Positions 1-10,374 are shown, counted from the stretch's first letter. The stretch: 64,000 nucleotides of DNA from Staphylococcus schweitzeri (GCF_002902405.1 NZ_PPQS01000044.1:59759-123758); one strand, 5' to 3'. Made by a program: numbers and translations. Notes: generated from the sequence alone by a model not told the origin.

Positions 1-2
1 TG

Positions 3-488
3 TTGGTTTTGAAGAAAGTTTTAAAACATAAGTGGATGAAAGTTTGTTTAATAATAAATGTTGTAATTATTTTAAGTAGTTGTGGCACGAGTAATAAAAT
101 AGAAGGTCAACATTTTGATATACAACAACACAATAAGAATATCGGTAGTGTTTATTTTTCAGCAGATTATGCACAAGTTAAAGGTTTGGAAATGGGAACT
201 GCAAAGTATTTTATTAATAAAGTGGGAAGCAAACGTTACTTATTCATTGAATACATACCCAATGAAATTTTACCTTGCAATCCAGAATTTTGGCAAACGT
301 TAAAATATAAAAAGGACAAGGTAACTTATTATATATACTTGATTGAAAATTTAGATGATGAAGTTTTTCATTTAAGTGCGTTACAGAATATTGATCAGAA
401 ATCTATTAATGACGTAGATGATTTGGTCTCAATTGCTAAATCACCACATCAAAATGATAGAATTACATTAAAAATTAAAAAATCATAA
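3..488 (+). CDS. putative small lipoprotein of unknown function
   Basis: The product is a 161-residue protein with a basic N-terminus, a hydrophobic stretch (about residues 14-24) and a lipobox-like LSSC ending at Cys27, so it is probably a lipid-anchored extracytoplasmic protein. I do not recognise the rest, which is soluble and rich in Lys, Asp and Tyr. The reading frame opens with TTG at position 3, at the window edge, so upstream sequence and any Shine-Dalgarno (SD) site are invisible. An internal ATG at 36 would still leave a signal peptide with the same lipobox. A hairpin terminator follows directly. The gene is independent of menE, which starts 160 bases later. Confidence 0.6.
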   Translation: MVLKKVLKHKWMKVCLIINVVIILSSCGTSNKIEGQHFDIQQHNKNIGSVYFSADYAQVKGLEMGTAKYFINKVGSKRYLFIEYIPNEILPCNPEFWQTLKYKKDKVTYYIYLIENLDDEVFHLSALQNIDQKSINDVDDLVSIAKSPHQNDRITLKIKKS

Positions 489-495
489 ATGATAT

Positions 496-572
496 AAGTA
501 GACAAATTATTTTACGATATGTATTTGCCATTATAACAATCATATCAATGAATCAATGCGTCTACTTTTTTA
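496..572 (+). terminator. rho-independent terminator after the lipoprotein gene
   Basis: AAGTAGAC at 496-503 pairs with GTCTACTT at 560-567, with an inner GATATG/CATATC pairing in the long loop, and a T-run follows. It separates the lipoprotein gene from menE. Confidence 0.5.
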
Positions 573-650
573 TATTTTTAAACATAACCACTGCTAGAAT
601 GTCATAAAATCGTTATAATTATAATGTAAATGAATATGGGGGAATAGAGT

Positions 651-2129
651 ATGGATTTTTGGTTAAATAAACAAGCACAACAAAATGGCCAACATATTGC
701 GATTACTGATGGTCAAGTTTCCTACACCTATCGAGATTTATATCTTAAGGCGTATCGTTTGGCTACGAAACTGAAAATTTATCAACAGTCGCGTGTTGGA
801 CTATACATAGATAATTCCATTCAATCTGCCGTTTTAATTCATGCATGTTGGCTGGCTAATATTGAAATTGCAATGATTAATACAAGATTGACACCGAATG
901 AAATGACGAATCAGATGAGGTCAATAGATGTACAATTGATTTTTTGTACCTTGCCACTGGAATTGCGAGGGTTTCAAATTGTATCGCTGGATGATAATGA
1001 ATTCGAAGGTACGGATATTACAATGAACGGTTTGCTGGGCAACACAATGGACGTTCAATATGATACATCGAACGAAACTGTGGTGCAACGTGATTCAACC
1101 TCTAATTTATTAAATACATTTTTTAATTTAGATGACATTGCATCGATTATGTTTACATCGGGGACAACTGGCCCTCAAAAAGCGGTACCGCAAACGTTTC
1201 GTAATCATTATGCCAGTGCAATCGGATGTAAAGATAGCTTGGGATATAATCATGATACTAATTGGCTATCTGTCTTGCCGATTTATCATATTTCGGGTCT
1301 CAGTGTAATCTTAAGAGCTGTTATTGAAGGGTTTACTGTGCGCATTGTTGATAAGTTCAATGCTGAACAAATTTTAACGATAATTAAAAATGAACGCATC
1401 ACACACATTTCGCTTGTACCACAAACTTTAAAATGGCTTATGCATCAAGGTTTACATGAACCTTATGATTTACAAAAAATATTACTTGGCGGTGCTAAAT
1501 TATCTGCCACAATGATAGAGACGGCATTACAATATAACCTGCCAATTTATAATTCATTTGGTATGACTGAGACATGCTCGCAATTTTTAACAGCAACACC
1601 TGAAATGTTGCACGCACGTCCTGACACTGTAGGGATGCCAAGTGCCAATGTTGACGTGAAAATTAAAAATCCTAATAAAGAAGGTCATGGAGAATTAATG
1701 ATTAAAGGCGCCAATGTGATGAATGGATATTTGTATCCATCTGATTTAACGGATACGTTTGAAAATGGTTATTTTAATACGGGTGACATTGCTGAAATAG
1801 ATCATGAAGGTTATGTCATGATTTATGACCGACGTAAAGATTTAATCATAAGTGGCGGTGAAAATATTTATCCTTACCAAATTGAAACGGTAGCGAAGCA
1901 ATTTCCAGGTATCAGTGATGCAGTATGTGTAGGGCATCCTGATGATACTTGGGGACAAGTGCCTAAATTATATTTTATCAGTGAAAATGACATTTCTAAG
2001 GCACAATTGATTGCATATTTATCACAACATTTAGCGAAATATAAAGTACCGAAACACTTTGAAAAGGTTGATACTTTACCTTATACATCAACAGGTAAAT
2101 TACAAAGAAATAAGTTGTATAGAGGATGA
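651..2129 (+). CDS. menE: O-succinylbenzoate-CoA ligase MenE
   Basis: MenE activates O-succinylbenzoate with ATP and CoA in menaquinone synthesis, in the cytoplasm. The 492-residue protein is a standard ANL-family adenylating enzyme. It has the phosphate-binding motif FTSGTTG near residue 167, GMTE in the middle, the [17 protein letters not shown] hinge/A8 region, and the C-terminal catalytic lysine in STGKLQRNK. The ATG is preceded by a G-rich SD (GGGGGA). The stop lies 4 bases before the menC start, so the two genes form one operon performing consecutive steps in reverse chemical order. The length is typical for staphylococcal MenE. Confidence 0.95.
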   Translation: MDFWLNKQAQQNGQHIAITDGQVSYTYRDLYLKAYRLATKLKIYQQSRVGLYIDNSIQSAVLIHACWLANIEIAMINTRLTPNEMTNQMRSIDVQLIFCTLPLELRGFQIVSLDDNEFEGTDITMNGLLGNTMDVQYDTSNETVVQRDSTSNLLNTFFNLDDIASIMFTSGTTGPQKAVPQTFRNHYASAIGCKDSLGYNHDTNWLSVLPIYHISGLSVILRAVIEGFTVRIVDKFNAEQILTIIKNERITHISLVPQTLKWLMHQGLHEPYDLQKILLGGAKLSATMIETALQYNLPIYNSFGMTETCSQFLTATPEMLHARPDTVGMPSANVDVKIKNPNKEGHGELMIKGANVMNGYLYPSDLTDTFENGYFNTGDIAEIDHEGYVMIYDRRKDLIISGGENIYPYQIETVAKQFPGISDAVCVGHPDDTWGQVPKLYFISENDISKAQLIAYLSQHLAKYKVPKHFEKVDTLPYTSTGKLQRNKLYRG

Positions 2130-2133
2130 TTTG

Positions 2134-3135
2134 ATGAAGTTGACAGCTTTGCATTTTTATAACTATAGTGAGCCATTTAAGTCACAAATTGTAACACCGA
2201 AAGTCACTTTAACGCATCGTGATTGTTTGTTTATCGAATTGATTGATGACAAAGGATATTCATATTTCGGAGAATGTAACGCTTTTCAAACAGATTGGTA
2301 TGATCGTGAAACCATTGCAACTGTGAAACATGTGATTGAGCAATGGTTCGAAGATAATAGAAATAAATCATTTGAAACGTATGAAGCAGCACTTGAATTA
2401 TTAGCACCTTTAGAAAATGCGCCTGCTGCAAGGGCAACTATTGTAATGGCAATATATCAAATGTTTCATACATTATTTTCATTTTCAGTGGCATATGGTG
2501 CGACAGCGAGCGGCTTATCAAATAAACAATTAGAGTCATTGAAAGCAACAAAGCCAGCCAGAATTAAATTAAAATGGACGCCTCAAATTATGATTCAAAT
2601 TAGAGCGTTACAGAAATTGGACTTTCAATTTCAATTGGTTATAGACGCAAATGAGTCATTGTCTCGTAAAGACCTCGCACAGTTAGAGTCATTAACACGT
2701 GAACATGTTCTTTATATAGAAGAGCCGTTTAAAGATATCTCAATGCTTGATGAAGTAGTGGATGAAAAAATACCTCCAATCGCACTTGATGAAAAGGCGA
2801 CATCGTTGCCGGTCATTATTAATTTAATAGAACAATATAATGTGGGTGTTGTCGTACTAAAGCCATTTCGACTTGGTGGCATTGATAAAGTGGAAATCGC
2901 TATGAAGACATTGAAAAAGTACGGTGTAAAGGTAGTAATTGGTGGCATGTATGAATATGGTTTAAGCCGTTATTTTACAGCGATGCTTGCTTGTAATGGT
3001 GACTATCCTGGAGATGTTACACCAGCAGGTTATTATTTTGAACAAGATGTGGTTGCTCGTTCAGGCATATTAAAAGAGGGACGACTCGAATTTCGCCCCC
3101 CTTTAGTAGATATAACGCATTTACAACCATATTAA
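2134..3135 (+). CDS. menC: O-succinylbenzoate synthase MenC
   Basis: MenC dehydrates SHCHC to O-succinylbenzoate for menaquinone synthesis. The 333-residue protein is an enolase-superfamily member. It has the KxK base motif (K145-L-K147), metal ligands in DAN (D171), EEP (E197) and DE (D219), and a second lysine in LKP (K243). The ATG at 2134 is chosen over longer in-frame options because AGAGG at 2121-2125, inside the end of menE, is correctly spaced. This gives translational coupling to menE. The 3' end overlaps the 3' end of the convergent yidD by 4 bases. Confidence 0.95.
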   Translation: MKLTALHFYNYSEPFKSQIVTPKVTLTHRDCLFIELIDDKGYSYFGECNAFQTDWYDRETIATVKHVIEQWFEDNRNKSFETYEAALELLAPLENAPAARATIVMAIYQMFHTLFSFSVAYGATASGLSNKQLESLKATKPARIKLKWTPQIMIQIRALQKLDFQFQLVIDANESLSRKDLAQLESLTREHVLYIEEPFKDISMLDEVVDEKIPPIALDEKATSLPVIINLIEQYNVGVVVLKPFRLGGIDKVEIAMKTLKKYGVKVVIGGMYEYGLSRYFTAMLACNGDYPGDVTPAGYYFEQDVVARSGILKEGRLEFRPPLVDITHLQPY

Positions 3136-3389
3136 TGGTCATGTTTATGTGAATGTTTGCATGCTGACCTGTCTTTTTTTAATGGAACAGGGTCAAAGCC
3201 ACCTTTATGAAGCGGATGACATTTTAAAATGCGACGGATGCCTAAATAAAGACCTTTAAAAGCACCGTGGTATTGAATCGCTTCTCTAGTGTACTCTGAA
3301 CAAGTTGGATAAAAACGACAAGTTGGTGGAGTGAGTGGCGAAATGAAACGTTGATAAAAATGAATCATTGCCAAAAATATCTTTTTCAT
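3132..3389 (-). CDS. yidD: membrane protein insertion efficiency factor YidD
   Basis: YidD is a small peripheral membrane protein thought to help Sec/YidC-dependent insertion of membrane proteins. The 85-residue product shows the family signature: FYQRFISP, then [15 protein letters not shown] with its conserved cysteines, and a C-terminal [17 protein letters not shown] block. The N-terminal amphipathic segment suits inner-leaflet binding. The start is the ATG at 3389. A longer frame from a TTG at 3407 would translate through the SD (GGAGG), so I reject it. The gene is convergent with menC and they share four bases at their ends. Confidence 0.93.
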   Translation of the reverse strand: MKKIFLAMIHFYQRFISPLTPPTCRFYPTCSEYTREAIQYHGAFKGLYLGIRRILKCHPLHKGGFDPVPLKKDRSACKHSHKHDH

Positions 3390-3449
3390 AATTAATGCCT
3401 CCAACAATTAGTGATTAACTAATATATTAACATACAATGTAGGGATGTG

Positions 3450-3929
3450 ATGCGTGTGAAGTTTAGGGATAAGGATAATCGTCAAGTCAATTTAACATTT
3501 AAAAAGGACAATGAGATAGCTGATGGCAATCATGTACTAGCTATTCCGAAGTTTGAAAACCAATTACTTTTTACCAAACATAATGTACGAGGTATTGAAT
3601 TTCCTGGTGGTAAAAGGGAACACGGGGAAAGTAGTGCCGAAGCAGTGACACGTGAATTATATGAAGAAACAGGTGCCAAAGTTAAAAGTATTCATTACAT
3701 AGCACAATATACTATTGAAACGAACGATCAAACAGATTTTGTAAAAGATGTATATTTTATCGAAGTTGAATCAATAGTTAGTAAGAACAATTATTTAGAA
3801 ACAGCAGGACCAGTGTTGTTTAACAGTGTCAGAGATATAGAACAAGCACAACAAAGTTTCTTACTTCAAGATAGTACCATTTTAAAATGCGTAGAGAGGG
3901 TGCAATCACTTGGATTTTATCAAACGTAA
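3450..3929 (+). CDS. Nudix hydrolase (YtkD/MutT-like)
   Basis: The protein is about 159 residues with a complete Nudix box at residues 54-76: G54, E60, the REL triad at R68-E69-L70, then EE (72-73) and G75. Such enzymes hydrolyse nucleoside diphosphate derivatives. By similarity to Bacillus YtkD it may clean oxidised nucleotides, but the substrate cannot be read from the sequence. A GTG at 3447 is an alternative start; the ATG at 3450 is better placed relative to AGGG at 3441-3444. The downstream hydrolase gene starts inside its 3' end, so the two are co-transcribed. Confidence 0.85.
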   Translation: MRVKFRDKDNRQVNLTFKKDNEIADGNHVLAIPKFENQLLFTKHNVRGIEFPGGKREHGESSAEAVTRELYEETGAKVKSIHYIAQYTIETNDQTDFVKDVYFIEVESIVSKNNYLETAGPVLFNSVRDIEQAQQSFLLQDSTILKCVERVQSLGFYQT

Positions 3930-4680
3930 ACGAATGCCAATTGAATCTTTTACGCATCAATTCGAAGAAGTTACATATTTGTCAGATGATTTTCAAGTAA
4001 AAGCTTTAATGATGTCACCACATCATGATGTTAAACGGATTGTAGTTTATTTACGAGGTGGCAAAGGGCAAATAGGACGTGTGCGCGCAGGTAGATTAAT
4101 GCAATTTTCAGATGAGCATACTTTAGTAATTGGCCCATACTACCGAGGTAACAATGGTAGTGAAGGTAGAGATGAATTTTATCGTGGCGATTTAAATGAT
4201 GTGACTGAATTATTAAGCTTGCTACATGATAAATATCCGCAAGCTTTTATTCATATGATTGGTTTTTCGCGAGGTGGTTTACAAGGGTTGTTGACATTTC
4301 AAGACTTACCAGTAACAAGTTATATAATCTGGGGCGGTGTCTCAGATATTTATTTAATGTATGAAGAACGTGTCGATTTAAGAGGTATGCTTAGGAGAAT
4401 GATTGGTCATCCGAAAAAAGATCAAGCAGCATATGAGGTACGCCAAGCTATTCCAAATATAGATAAAAAGAGTCCGCCGATATTAATTGTGCATGGAGGA
4501 GAAGATAAACAAGTTGGTATTCAACATGCGAATCATTTAGCAGAGCAACTAGAGTTAAAAGGTGCAAAGTTTGACACGTTCTATCAAATGGCAGAAGGGC
4601 ATGTGCCAAGACCACCAGCCATGTTTGAAGCATTGGCTTATATTAAAGGTTTTATGAGCAAAGTTGAGTTGAATAGCTAG
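3910..4680 (+). CDS. alpha/beta hydrolase, prolyl oligopeptidase-like
   Basis: The 256-residue alpha/beta hydrolase has the nucleophile elbow GFSRGG (Ser120), the acid in the HGGEDKQV loop, and a late histidine in EGHVPRPP, so the triad looks intact. The fold resembles peptidase S9-type esterases; the substrate is unknown. The start is a TTG at 3910, supported by GAGAGGG at 3894-3900. It overlaps the Nudix gene by 20 bases in another frame, indicating translational coupling. An internal ATG at 3934 is the alternative. The protein looks cytoplasmic, with no signal peptide. Confidence 0.8.
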   Translation: MDFIKRKRMPIESFTHQFEEVTYLSDDFQVKALMMSPHHDVKRIVVYLRGGKGQIGRVRAGRLMQFSDEHTLVIGPYYRGNNGSEGRDEFYRGDLNDVTELLSLLHDKYPQAFIHMIGFSRGGLQGLLTFQDLPVTSYIIWGGVSDIYLMYEERVDLRGMLRRMIGHPKKDQAAYEVRQAIPNIDKKSPPILIVHGGEDKQVGIQHANHLAEQLELKGAKFDTFYQMAEGHVPRPPAMFEALAYIKGFMSKVELNS

Positions 4681-4885
4681 TACGAGATGTGAATAGCACA
4701 TGTTAACTATCAATCTTTGAAGATATGATATATGCGTTGAGTTAATAATAGTGCTTTAAGTTAAGAGGGGGAACAAGATTAAATAAGAGATTTGAATTTA
4801 GCATGAAAATGACCTTAAATAATTATTGTTGCGTTGAAAAGCAACTATACAAAATGCCTGCAAATTTTTTACTATATAAAATGAG

Positions 4886-4926
4886 AAGAGCCAACCATTG
4901 TTAGACTGTAACAGCGGTTGGCTCTT
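4886..4926. terminator. bidirectional terminator between hydrolase and pckA
   Basis: An 11-bp perfect stem (4886-4896 with 4916-4926) has a 19-base loop and a T-rich flank on the plus side. It lies between convergent genes and probably ends pckA transcription on the minus strand as well. Confidence 0.75.
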
Positions 4927-4942
4927 TATTTAGTATTCAAAT

Positions 4943-6535
4943 TTATTTGTTGAAGCTACCTTTTTCAGCAATATGTTCAACTTTTTCACCAAATTTTTCG
5001 AAGTTCTTTTCAAAACGTTGAATTAAATCTTCTGCTTGAGCTTTATATTTCTCTTTGTCGCTCCAAGCATTAATTGGATTTAAAATAGTTTTAGGAACAT
5101 CTTCAATTTCTACTGGAATGCTAAGACCAAACGTACTATCTTTTGTATATTCAGCATTTTTCAATTTGCCAGAAATTGCTTGGTTTACCATTTGACGTGT
5201 GTAATGTAAGCTGATTCTACGTCCTACGCCATATTTTCCACCAGTCCATCCAGTATTAACAAGATAAACATCAACATCATGTAAATCGATAAGTTCACCT
5301 AATAAATCAGCGTATACAGTAGGGTGCAACGGGAAGAACGGTGCGCCGAAACATGTCGAGAATGACGGTTCAGGTTCTGTAACACCACGCTCTGTACCAG
5401 CCAATTTAGATGTGAAACCACTTAAGAAGTGGTACATAGCTTGATCTTTATTTAACTTTGAAATTGGCGGAATAACACCAAATGCATCCGCAGTTAAGAA
5501 AATAATTGTATTTGGATGTGCTGCTTTTGATGGTACGACAATGTTATCTATATGATTAATTGGATAAGCCGCACGCGTATTTTCAGTGTAGCGATTGTCT
5601 TCGAAGTCTACTGAACCGTCCTCAGCAACGACAGTATTCTCTAAAATCGCACCATATTTAATTGCGTCAAAGATCTGTGGTTCTTTTTCTTTGGAAAGAT
5701 TGATTGCTTTTGCATAGCAACCACCTTCTATATTAAAGACTCCGTTTTTATTCCATCCGTGTTCATCATCACCAATTAGTTTACGGTGCGGATCAGCTGA
5801 TAAGGTTGTTTTACCAGTGCCAGATAGACCGAAGAATAATGCTACATCGCCTTTTTCACCAACATTTGCTGAACAATGCATACTCATAATATCTTGCATC
5901 GGTAATATGTAATTCATTACGGAGAAGATACCTTTTTTCATTTCGCCAGCGTATTCAGTACCACCAATTAAAATTACTTTATGTTTAAATGAAATAATGA
6001 CAAATGTTTCAGATTTAGTACCATCTACTTCTGGATCTGCTTTAAAATGTGGGGCAGAAACGATAGTAAAGTTTGGTTTAATCTTTGTAGCTTCTTCTTT
6101 TGATTCAGGTCGGATAAACATATTTTTAGCAAATAAATTATGCCAAGCTAATTCGTTGATGACTGTAAGTTTTAACATTGTATCCTTATCGCTACCTGCG
6201 TAACCTTTGAAAACATATAACTCATCTTTTTTATCTAAATAGTCTAATACTTTATGGTATAACTTCAAGAAAGTTTCTTCATCGATAGGTTGATTGATAT
6301 CTCCCCAGTCAATGTTATCTCTATATGAAGGTTCTGAGACAAAAAATTTGTCTTTAGGCGAGCGACCAGTATATTTACCAGTACTAGCATTAACAGCACC
6401 AAGTTCTGTTAATACGCCTTCCTTATTATCTAAAATTTTATTATAAAGTTGTGTCGTCGAAAGCTGAAAATGTGACGTTGGTTTTTTCAATAATTTGTCA
6501 ATTTTAGTTGTTTCAGTGTATGTGTCTACTGACAT
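4943..6535 (-). CDS. pckA: phosphoenolpyruvate carboxykinase (ATP)
   Basis: PckA converts oxaloacetate and ATP to phosphoenolpyruvate, CO2 and ADP, the committed gluconeogenic step. The 530-residue protein has the ATP-type PEPCK P-loop [13 protein letters not shown] near residues 236-248, the preceding substrate and metal region, and a [12 protein letters not shown] block. The ATG at 6535 has a good SD (GGAGGG, 7-base spacing). A longer frame from the TTG at 6550 starts within that SD and is rejected. A cre-like site and a promoter lie upstream, fitting glucose repression by CcpA. It is divergent from metK. Confidence 0.97.
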   Translation of the reverse strand: MSVDTYTETTKIDKLLKKPTSHFQLSTTQLYNKILDNKEGVLTELGAVNASTGKYTGRSPKDKFFVSEPSYRDNIDWGDINQPIDEETFLKLYHKVLDYLDKKDELYVFKGYAGSDKDTMLKLTVINELAWHNLFAKNMFIRPESKEEATKIKPNFTIVSAPHFKADPEVDGTKSETFVIISFKHKVILIGGTEYAGEMKKGIFSVMNYILPMQDIMSMHCSANVGEKGDVALFFGLSGTGKTTLSADPHRKLIGDDEHGWNKNGVFNIEGGCYAKAINLSKEKEPQIFDAIKYGAILENTVVAEDGSVDFEDNRYTENTRAAYPINHIDNIVVPSKAAHPNTIIFLTADAFGVIPPISKLNKDQAMYHFLSGFTSKLAGTERGVTEPEPSFSTCFGAPFFPLHPTVYADLLGELIDLHDVDVYLVNTGWTGGKYGVGRRISLHYTRQMVNQAISGKLKNAEYTKDSTFGLSIPVEIEDVPKTILNPINAWSDKEKYKAQAEDLIQRFEKNFEKFGEKVEHIAEKGSFNK

Positions 6536-6563
6536 CCTAAATCCCTCCAAAGCGATAATTTAA

Positions 6564-6579
6564 ATGTAAGCCTTTACAT
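6564..6579. promoter_or_regulatory. candidate CcpA catabolite-responsive element (cre) of pckA
   Basis: ATGTAAGCCTTTACAT fits the cre consensus WTGNNARCGNWWWCAW with one mismatch (G to C in the central CG) and is nearly palindromic. It lies just downstream of the predicted pckA -10, where CcpA binding would block transcription. Glucose repression of pckA by CcpA is known in staphylococci; the exact site is my reading. Confidence 0.6.
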
Positions 6580-6585
6580 TTAATT

Positions 6586-6615
6586 AGTATAACACATTAA
6601 CATAATTAATCTACA
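6586..6615 (-). promoter_or_regulatory. predicted pckA promoter
   Basis: Minus-strand -10 TATACT (6586-6591) and a weak -35 TGTAGA (6610-6615) are 18 bases apart. Transcription would begin at the edge of the cre-like site. Confidence 0.4.
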
Positions 6616-6688
6616 ATATTTTACTGCAAATTTATTTATCAAAAATTGACATTAATTCATTATTTAGGTACTATTAATTTTAACGGAT

Positions 6689-6801
6689 TCTCTTATCCTG
6701 AGTGGTGGAGGGACATGGACCCAATGAAACCCAGCAACCTCTTTTTTATAAAAGAAAGGTGCCAAACCGTTTGCAGACAAATAGGTCTGAACGATAAGAG
6801 C
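6689..6801 (+). ncRNA. SAM-I (S-box) riboswitch upstream of metK
   Basis: The element carries the conserved S-box core GAGGGAC, then a block reading CCCAATGAAACCCAGCAACC and a GGTGCCAAA block. It is closed by a P1 helix CTCTTATC (6690-6697) with GATAAGAG (6793-6800). A terminator hairpin follows at 6815-6855. It should sense S-adenosylmethionine and turn metK off when SAM is abundant. Confidence 0.95.
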
Positions 6802-6814
6802 GAATGGACGTATT

Positions 6815-6855
6815 AGGCCTTCTCTCTATACTCATAGTTAGAAGGTCTTTTTTAT
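6815..6855 (+). terminator. SAM riboswitch expression-platform terminator
   Basis: AGGCCTTCT (6815-6823) pairs with AGAAGGTCT (6840-6848), allowing one G-U pair, and is followed by a run of T. It is the attenuator controlled by the S-box element. Confidence 0.8.
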
Positions 6856-6905
6856 TTAGCTCACAGAGAGAGAATTTTCGTAATATAAATTTAAAGGAGC
6901 AAACT

Positions 6906-8099
6906 ATGTTAACTAACAAACGATTATTTACTTCAGAGTCTGTTACAGAAGGACACCCAGATAAAATCGCTGACCAAGTGTCAGATGCAATATTAGATGC
7001 TATTTTAAAAGACGACCCAAATGCACGTGTAGCTTGTGAAACTACAGTTACAACAGGTATGGCATTAATCGCCGGCGAAATTTCTACAACAACATATGTT
7101 GATATTCCAAAAGTTGTTAGAGAAACAATTAAAGAAATTGGTTACACTAGAGCAAAATATGGCTATGATTATGAAACAATGGCAATTTTAACTGCGATTG
7201 ATGAACAATCACCTGACATTGCACAAGGTGTGGATAAAGCATTAGAATATCGCGATAAAGATAGCGAAGAAGAAATTGAAGCTACTGGTGCAGGTGACCA
7301 AGGATTAATGTTTGGTTACGCAACAAACGAAACAGAAACATATATGCCTTTAGCTATCTATCTATCACATCAATTGGCTAAACGTTTATCAGATGTGCGT
7401 AAAGATGGTACATTAAGCTATTTACGTCCAGACGGTAAAGTTCAAGTCACTGTTGAATATGATGAAAATGATAACCCAGTACGTATTGATACAATTGTCG
7501 TTTCAACACAGCATGCTGAAAATATGACATTAGAGCAAATTCAAGAAGACATTAAAGCCCATGTCATTTATCCTACAGTTCCTGAAAACTTGATTAATGA
7601 ACAAACTAAATTCTACATCAACCCAACAGGACGTTTTGTAATTGGTGGACCTCAAGGTGATGCTGGATTAACAGGACGTAAAATTATAGTTGATACTTAT
7701 GGAGGGTATGCACGTCACGGTGGTGGTTGCTTTAGTGGTAAGGATCCAACAAAAGTAGACCGCTCAGCTGCATATGCTGCACGTTATGTTGCTAAAAATA
7801 TAGTTGCAGCGGGCTTAGCAGATCAATGTGAAGTTCAATTAGCATACGCCATTGGTGTTGCAGAACCAGTTTCAATTGCAATTGATACATTTGGAACTGG
7901 AAAGGTTTCTGAAAGTCAACTCGTTGAAGCAGTAAGAAAGCACTTTGACTTAAGACCGGCTGGCATAATTAAAATGCTTGATTTGAAGCAACCAATATAC
8001 AAACAAACTGCTGCTTATGGTCATTTTGGACGAACAGATGTATTATTCCCATGGGAAAAATTAGACAAAGTTGAAGAATTAAAAGACGCAGTTAAGTAA
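6906..8099 (+). CDS. metK: S-adenosylmethionine synthetase
   Basis: MetK makes SAM from methionine and ATP in the cytoplasm. The 397-residue protein shows the [12 protein letters not shown]-terminus, the [12 protein letters not shown] hexapeptide region, and the [22 protein letters not shown]-loop/active-site segment in pieces. The ATG at 6906 is used because AAAGGAG sits just before it. The frame stays open back into the riboswitch, but that part is leader RNA. Its product is the ligand of the riboswitch upstream, so the circuit is direct feedback. A terminator hairpin follows at 8125-8170. Confidence 0.97.
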   Translation: MLTNKRLFTSESVTEGHPDKIADQVSDAILDAILKDDPNARVACETTVTTGMALIAGEISTTTYVDIPKVVRETIKEIGYTRAKYGYDYETMAILTAIDEQSPDIAQGVDKALEYRDKDSEEEIEATGAGDQGLMFGYATNETETYMPLAIYLSHQLAKRLSDVRKDGTLSYLRPDGKVQVTVEYDENDNPVRIDTIVVSTQHAENMTLEQIQEDIKAHVIYPTVPENLINEQTKFYINPTGRFVIGGPQGDAGLTGRKIIVDTYGGYARHGGGCFSGKDPTKVDRSAAYAARYVAKNIVAAGLADQCEVQLAYAIGVAEPVSIAIDTFGTGKVSESQLVEAVRKHFDLRPAGIIKMLDLKQPIYKQTAAYGHFGRTDVLFPWEKLDKVEELKDAVK

Positions 8100-8124
8100 T
8101 GATTCGAACTAAATAAGGCTAATT

Positions 8125-8170
8125 AAAAGATTTTCGGTATATAAATGATATTATGTATCGAAAATCTTTA
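8125..8170 (+). terminator. metK terminator
   Basis: AAAAGATTTTCGGTAT pairs with ATGTATCGAAAATCTTT, leaving a short A/T loop; a pyrimidine-rich stretch follows. Confidence 0.6.
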
Positions 8171-8223
8171 GCTTTTCTATTATAATTAAAGTTATTCATA
8201 TATTATAAAGGAGCGTTGTTGTG

Positions 8224-9132
8224 ATGGATTTATCTTCACCAGTAGTCATTGGACTCATTACTGCAGTAGTTATTGCATTAATCTTTTTTGTTCTTTTCTT
8301 AATTGCATTAGGCAGTAAGAAAAAAGTTAAGCGACAAACAGAAGAAAAGTATGAACAACAAGAACAAAACATTAAAAAGTCTCATGAAGAAGCTTTAGAG
8401 AAAGAGCGTATTCAGAATAAGAAGACAATTACGAAACAACAAGAAGATTACAACCATATGGTTAGTACAAAAGACCGTGAGATTGATGCATTAAAATTGT
8501 TCTCGAAAAATCATAGTGAATATGTAACGGACATGAGACTAATTGGCATTCGTGAAAGATTAGTTAAAGAAAAACGAATTCGACCAGAAGATATGCACAT
8601 TATGGCAAATATCTTTTTACCAAAGGATGGCTTTAATAATATTGAACGCATAAGTCATTTAGTATTGACTAGAACTGGACTTTATATTATTGATTCTCAA
8701 TTGTTAAAAGGTCATGTATATAATGGTATCAGTGGCGGTCAATTTAAAGATTTACCACCAATGGAACAAGTATTTGATACGTTAGATTTAGATAAATCAA
8801 GACCACAAACCATTGTTATGGATCAAAATGATGATAAACGTTCACTATCATTTGTAAATTATTCAGATCAAATTGAGTCAATTAAACAATTAGCCGAAGA
8901 TTTACAAAAAGAATTGGGTGCCAAATATACGCCAACTTCAATTTTATACTTTAATCCTAAAGATGAAGGTGACGTAACGATTTCAAATTATAATCAAAAT
9001 AGCGCTGTAAAAGTACTTGTTGGTGCCGAGCAATTAGATGAATTCTTTAACAAATTTGTATTCCATGGTCGTATTCAATACAATGTTGAAGACCTACAAC
9101 AAATGATGGACAAAATCGAATCATTCAATTAA
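8224..9132 (+). CDS. membrane-anchored coiled-coil protein with NERD-like domain
   Basis: The product is about 302 residues. One N-terminal transmembrane helix (residues about 8-31) is followed by a charged coiled coil (about 34-100) rich in Lys, Glu and Gln. The C-terminal domain contains RISHLVLTRTGLYIIDSQLLKG, which resembles the core of nuclease-related (NERD) domains, although the usual ET-K catalytic pattern is replaced by DSQ. Activity is therefore doubtful. The SD AAAGGAG at 8207-8213 serves either GTG 8221 or ATG 8224. It is probably monocistronic, with its own terminator, and probably faces the cytoplasm. Function is unknown. Confidence 0.75.
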   Translation: MDLSSPVVIGLITAVVIALIFFVLFLIALGSKKKVKRQTEEKYEQQEQNIKKSHEEALEKERIQNKKTITKQQEDYNHMVSTKDREIDALKLFSKNHSEYVTDMRLIGIRERLVKEKRIRPEDMHIMANIFLPKDGFNNIERISHLVLTRTGLYIIDSQLLKGHVYNGISGGQFKDLPPMEQVFDTLDLDKSRPQTIVMDQNDDKRSLSFVNYSDQIESIKQLAEDLQKELGAKYTPTSILYFNPKDEGDVTISNYNQNSAVKVLVGAEQLDEFFNKFVFHGRIQYNVEDLQQMMDKIESFN

Positions 9133-9136
9133 ATAG

Positions 9137-9180
9137 AAGGCTGGAGTAATGACTTAATGGTTGTTACCTCAGCTTTTTTA
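9137..9180 (+). terminator. terminator after NERD-like gene
   Basis: AAGGCTG and GTAA segments (from 9137) pair with TTAC and CAGCTTT (to about 9175), followed by TTTTTT. Confidence 0.55.
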
Positions 9181-9345
9181 TTTTGTTATACATTAAAAGG
9201 AGTTGTGCTTTATGTACAACAAAGTATTATATTTAGTCATAAAGTAAAAAGATTTTTTACATTTTGACTTATATTTAGGAATTATAAATAGAATTTTAGT
9301 GGTTGATAGACAAAAGTGTTTTTAAATGAATGAATAAAGATAGAT

Positions 9346-9360
9346 TTGTTATGATAACAA
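9346..9360. promoter_or_regulatory. perfect dyad overlapping the aldo/keto reductase promoter
   Basis: TTGTTAT-G-ATAACAA is a perfect 7-bp inverted repeat with a single-base centre. It ends 2 bases before a TATAAT (9363-9368) that precedes the reductase gene. The position suits a repressor operator; the regulator is unknown. Confidence 0.45.
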
Positions 9361-9392
9361 GGTATAATACATTAAAAAGTGAGGCGTTATTA

Positions 9393-10226
9393 ATGGAGGT
9401 TAAACAATTTTATAATGGGAATGAAATGCCACAAATTGGTTTAGGAACTTTTCGTGTTGAAAATGATGAAAATTGCATGAAAAGTGTTAAACATGCAATT
9501 GAGCAAGGATACCGTAGCATTGATACTGCAAAAGTGTATGGGAATGAAGAGCAAGTTGGGGCAGGTATTCGTGCAGGATTGGAAGCAACTGGATTAAGTA
9601 GAGAGGACTTATTTATTACTTCAAAATTATATTTTGAAGATTTTGGTAGAGACAATGTTGCCAATGCTTACCACGCTAGTTTATCACGCCTTGGTTTAAC
9701 ATATTTAGATTTATACTTGGTACATTGGCCTGGTACAAACGAAGCAATTATGATTGATACATGGAAGGGCATGGAGGACCTATATAAAAATAATGAAGTG
9801 AGAAATATTGGCGTTAGCAATTTTGAGCCTGATCATTTGGAGGCATTGTTGGCGCAAGTGTCAATTAAACCAGTTATTAATCAAGTTGAATTTCACCCTT
9901 ATTTAACACAACATAAATTGAAATTGTACTTGGAAGCGCAACATATTGTGATGGAATCTTGGTCACCATTGATGAATGCACAAATATTAGATGATGAAAC
10001 AATTAAAGAAATTGCTAAAGAAATAGGTAAATCTGCGGCACAAGTAGTTATTAAATGGAACATACAGCATGGTGTAGTATCGATACCTAAATCTGTCACA
10101 CCTGAAAGAATTACTGAAAACATAAATATTTTCGATTTCAATTTAACAGATGAGCAAATGATACGAATTGATGCTTTGAATCAGGATAGAAGAATTGGAC
10201 CTGACCCAAAAACATTTGAAGGTTAA
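9393..10226 (+). CDS. aldo/keto reductase
   Basis: The 277-residue NADPH-dependent aldo/keto reductase has the family tetrad: D44, Y49, K78 and H111, in the contexts SIDTAKVYGNE, TSKLY and VHWPG. It also has IGVSNF and the late SIPKS cofactor loop. It probably reduces small aldehydes or 2-oxo compounds such as methylglyoxal; the substrate cannot be told. The start is the ATG at 9393 behind AGTGAGG. A longer frame from 9330 would run through the TATAAT promoter and is rejected. It is a single-gene unit, possibly under the dyad at 9346-9360. Confidence 0.9.
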   Translation: MEVKQFYNGNEMPQIGLGTFRVENDENCMKSVKHAIEQGYRSIDTAKVYGNEEQVGAGIRAGLEATGLSREDLFITSKLYFEDFGRDNVANAYHASLSRLGLTYLDLYLVHWPGTNEAIMIDTWKGMEDLYKNNEVRNIGVSNFEPDHLEALLAQVSIKPVINQVEFHPYLTQHKLKLYLEAQHIVMESWSPLMNAQILDDETIKEIAKEIGKSAAQVVIKWNIQHGVVSIPKSVTPERITENINIFDFNLTDEQMIRIDALNQDRRIGPDPKTFEG

Positions 10227-10374
10227 TTAAATCATGAGTGACGAATAAAAATAATGCTTTTGGAACTCTAAGTATTTCAAAGACGATATTAATTAAAGGT
10301 AGGCGTCAATTAACTAAGAAAAGTTGAACGAGTCAGGAGACTTAAACATAGCTTCTCCTTTTGATTTATCATAG

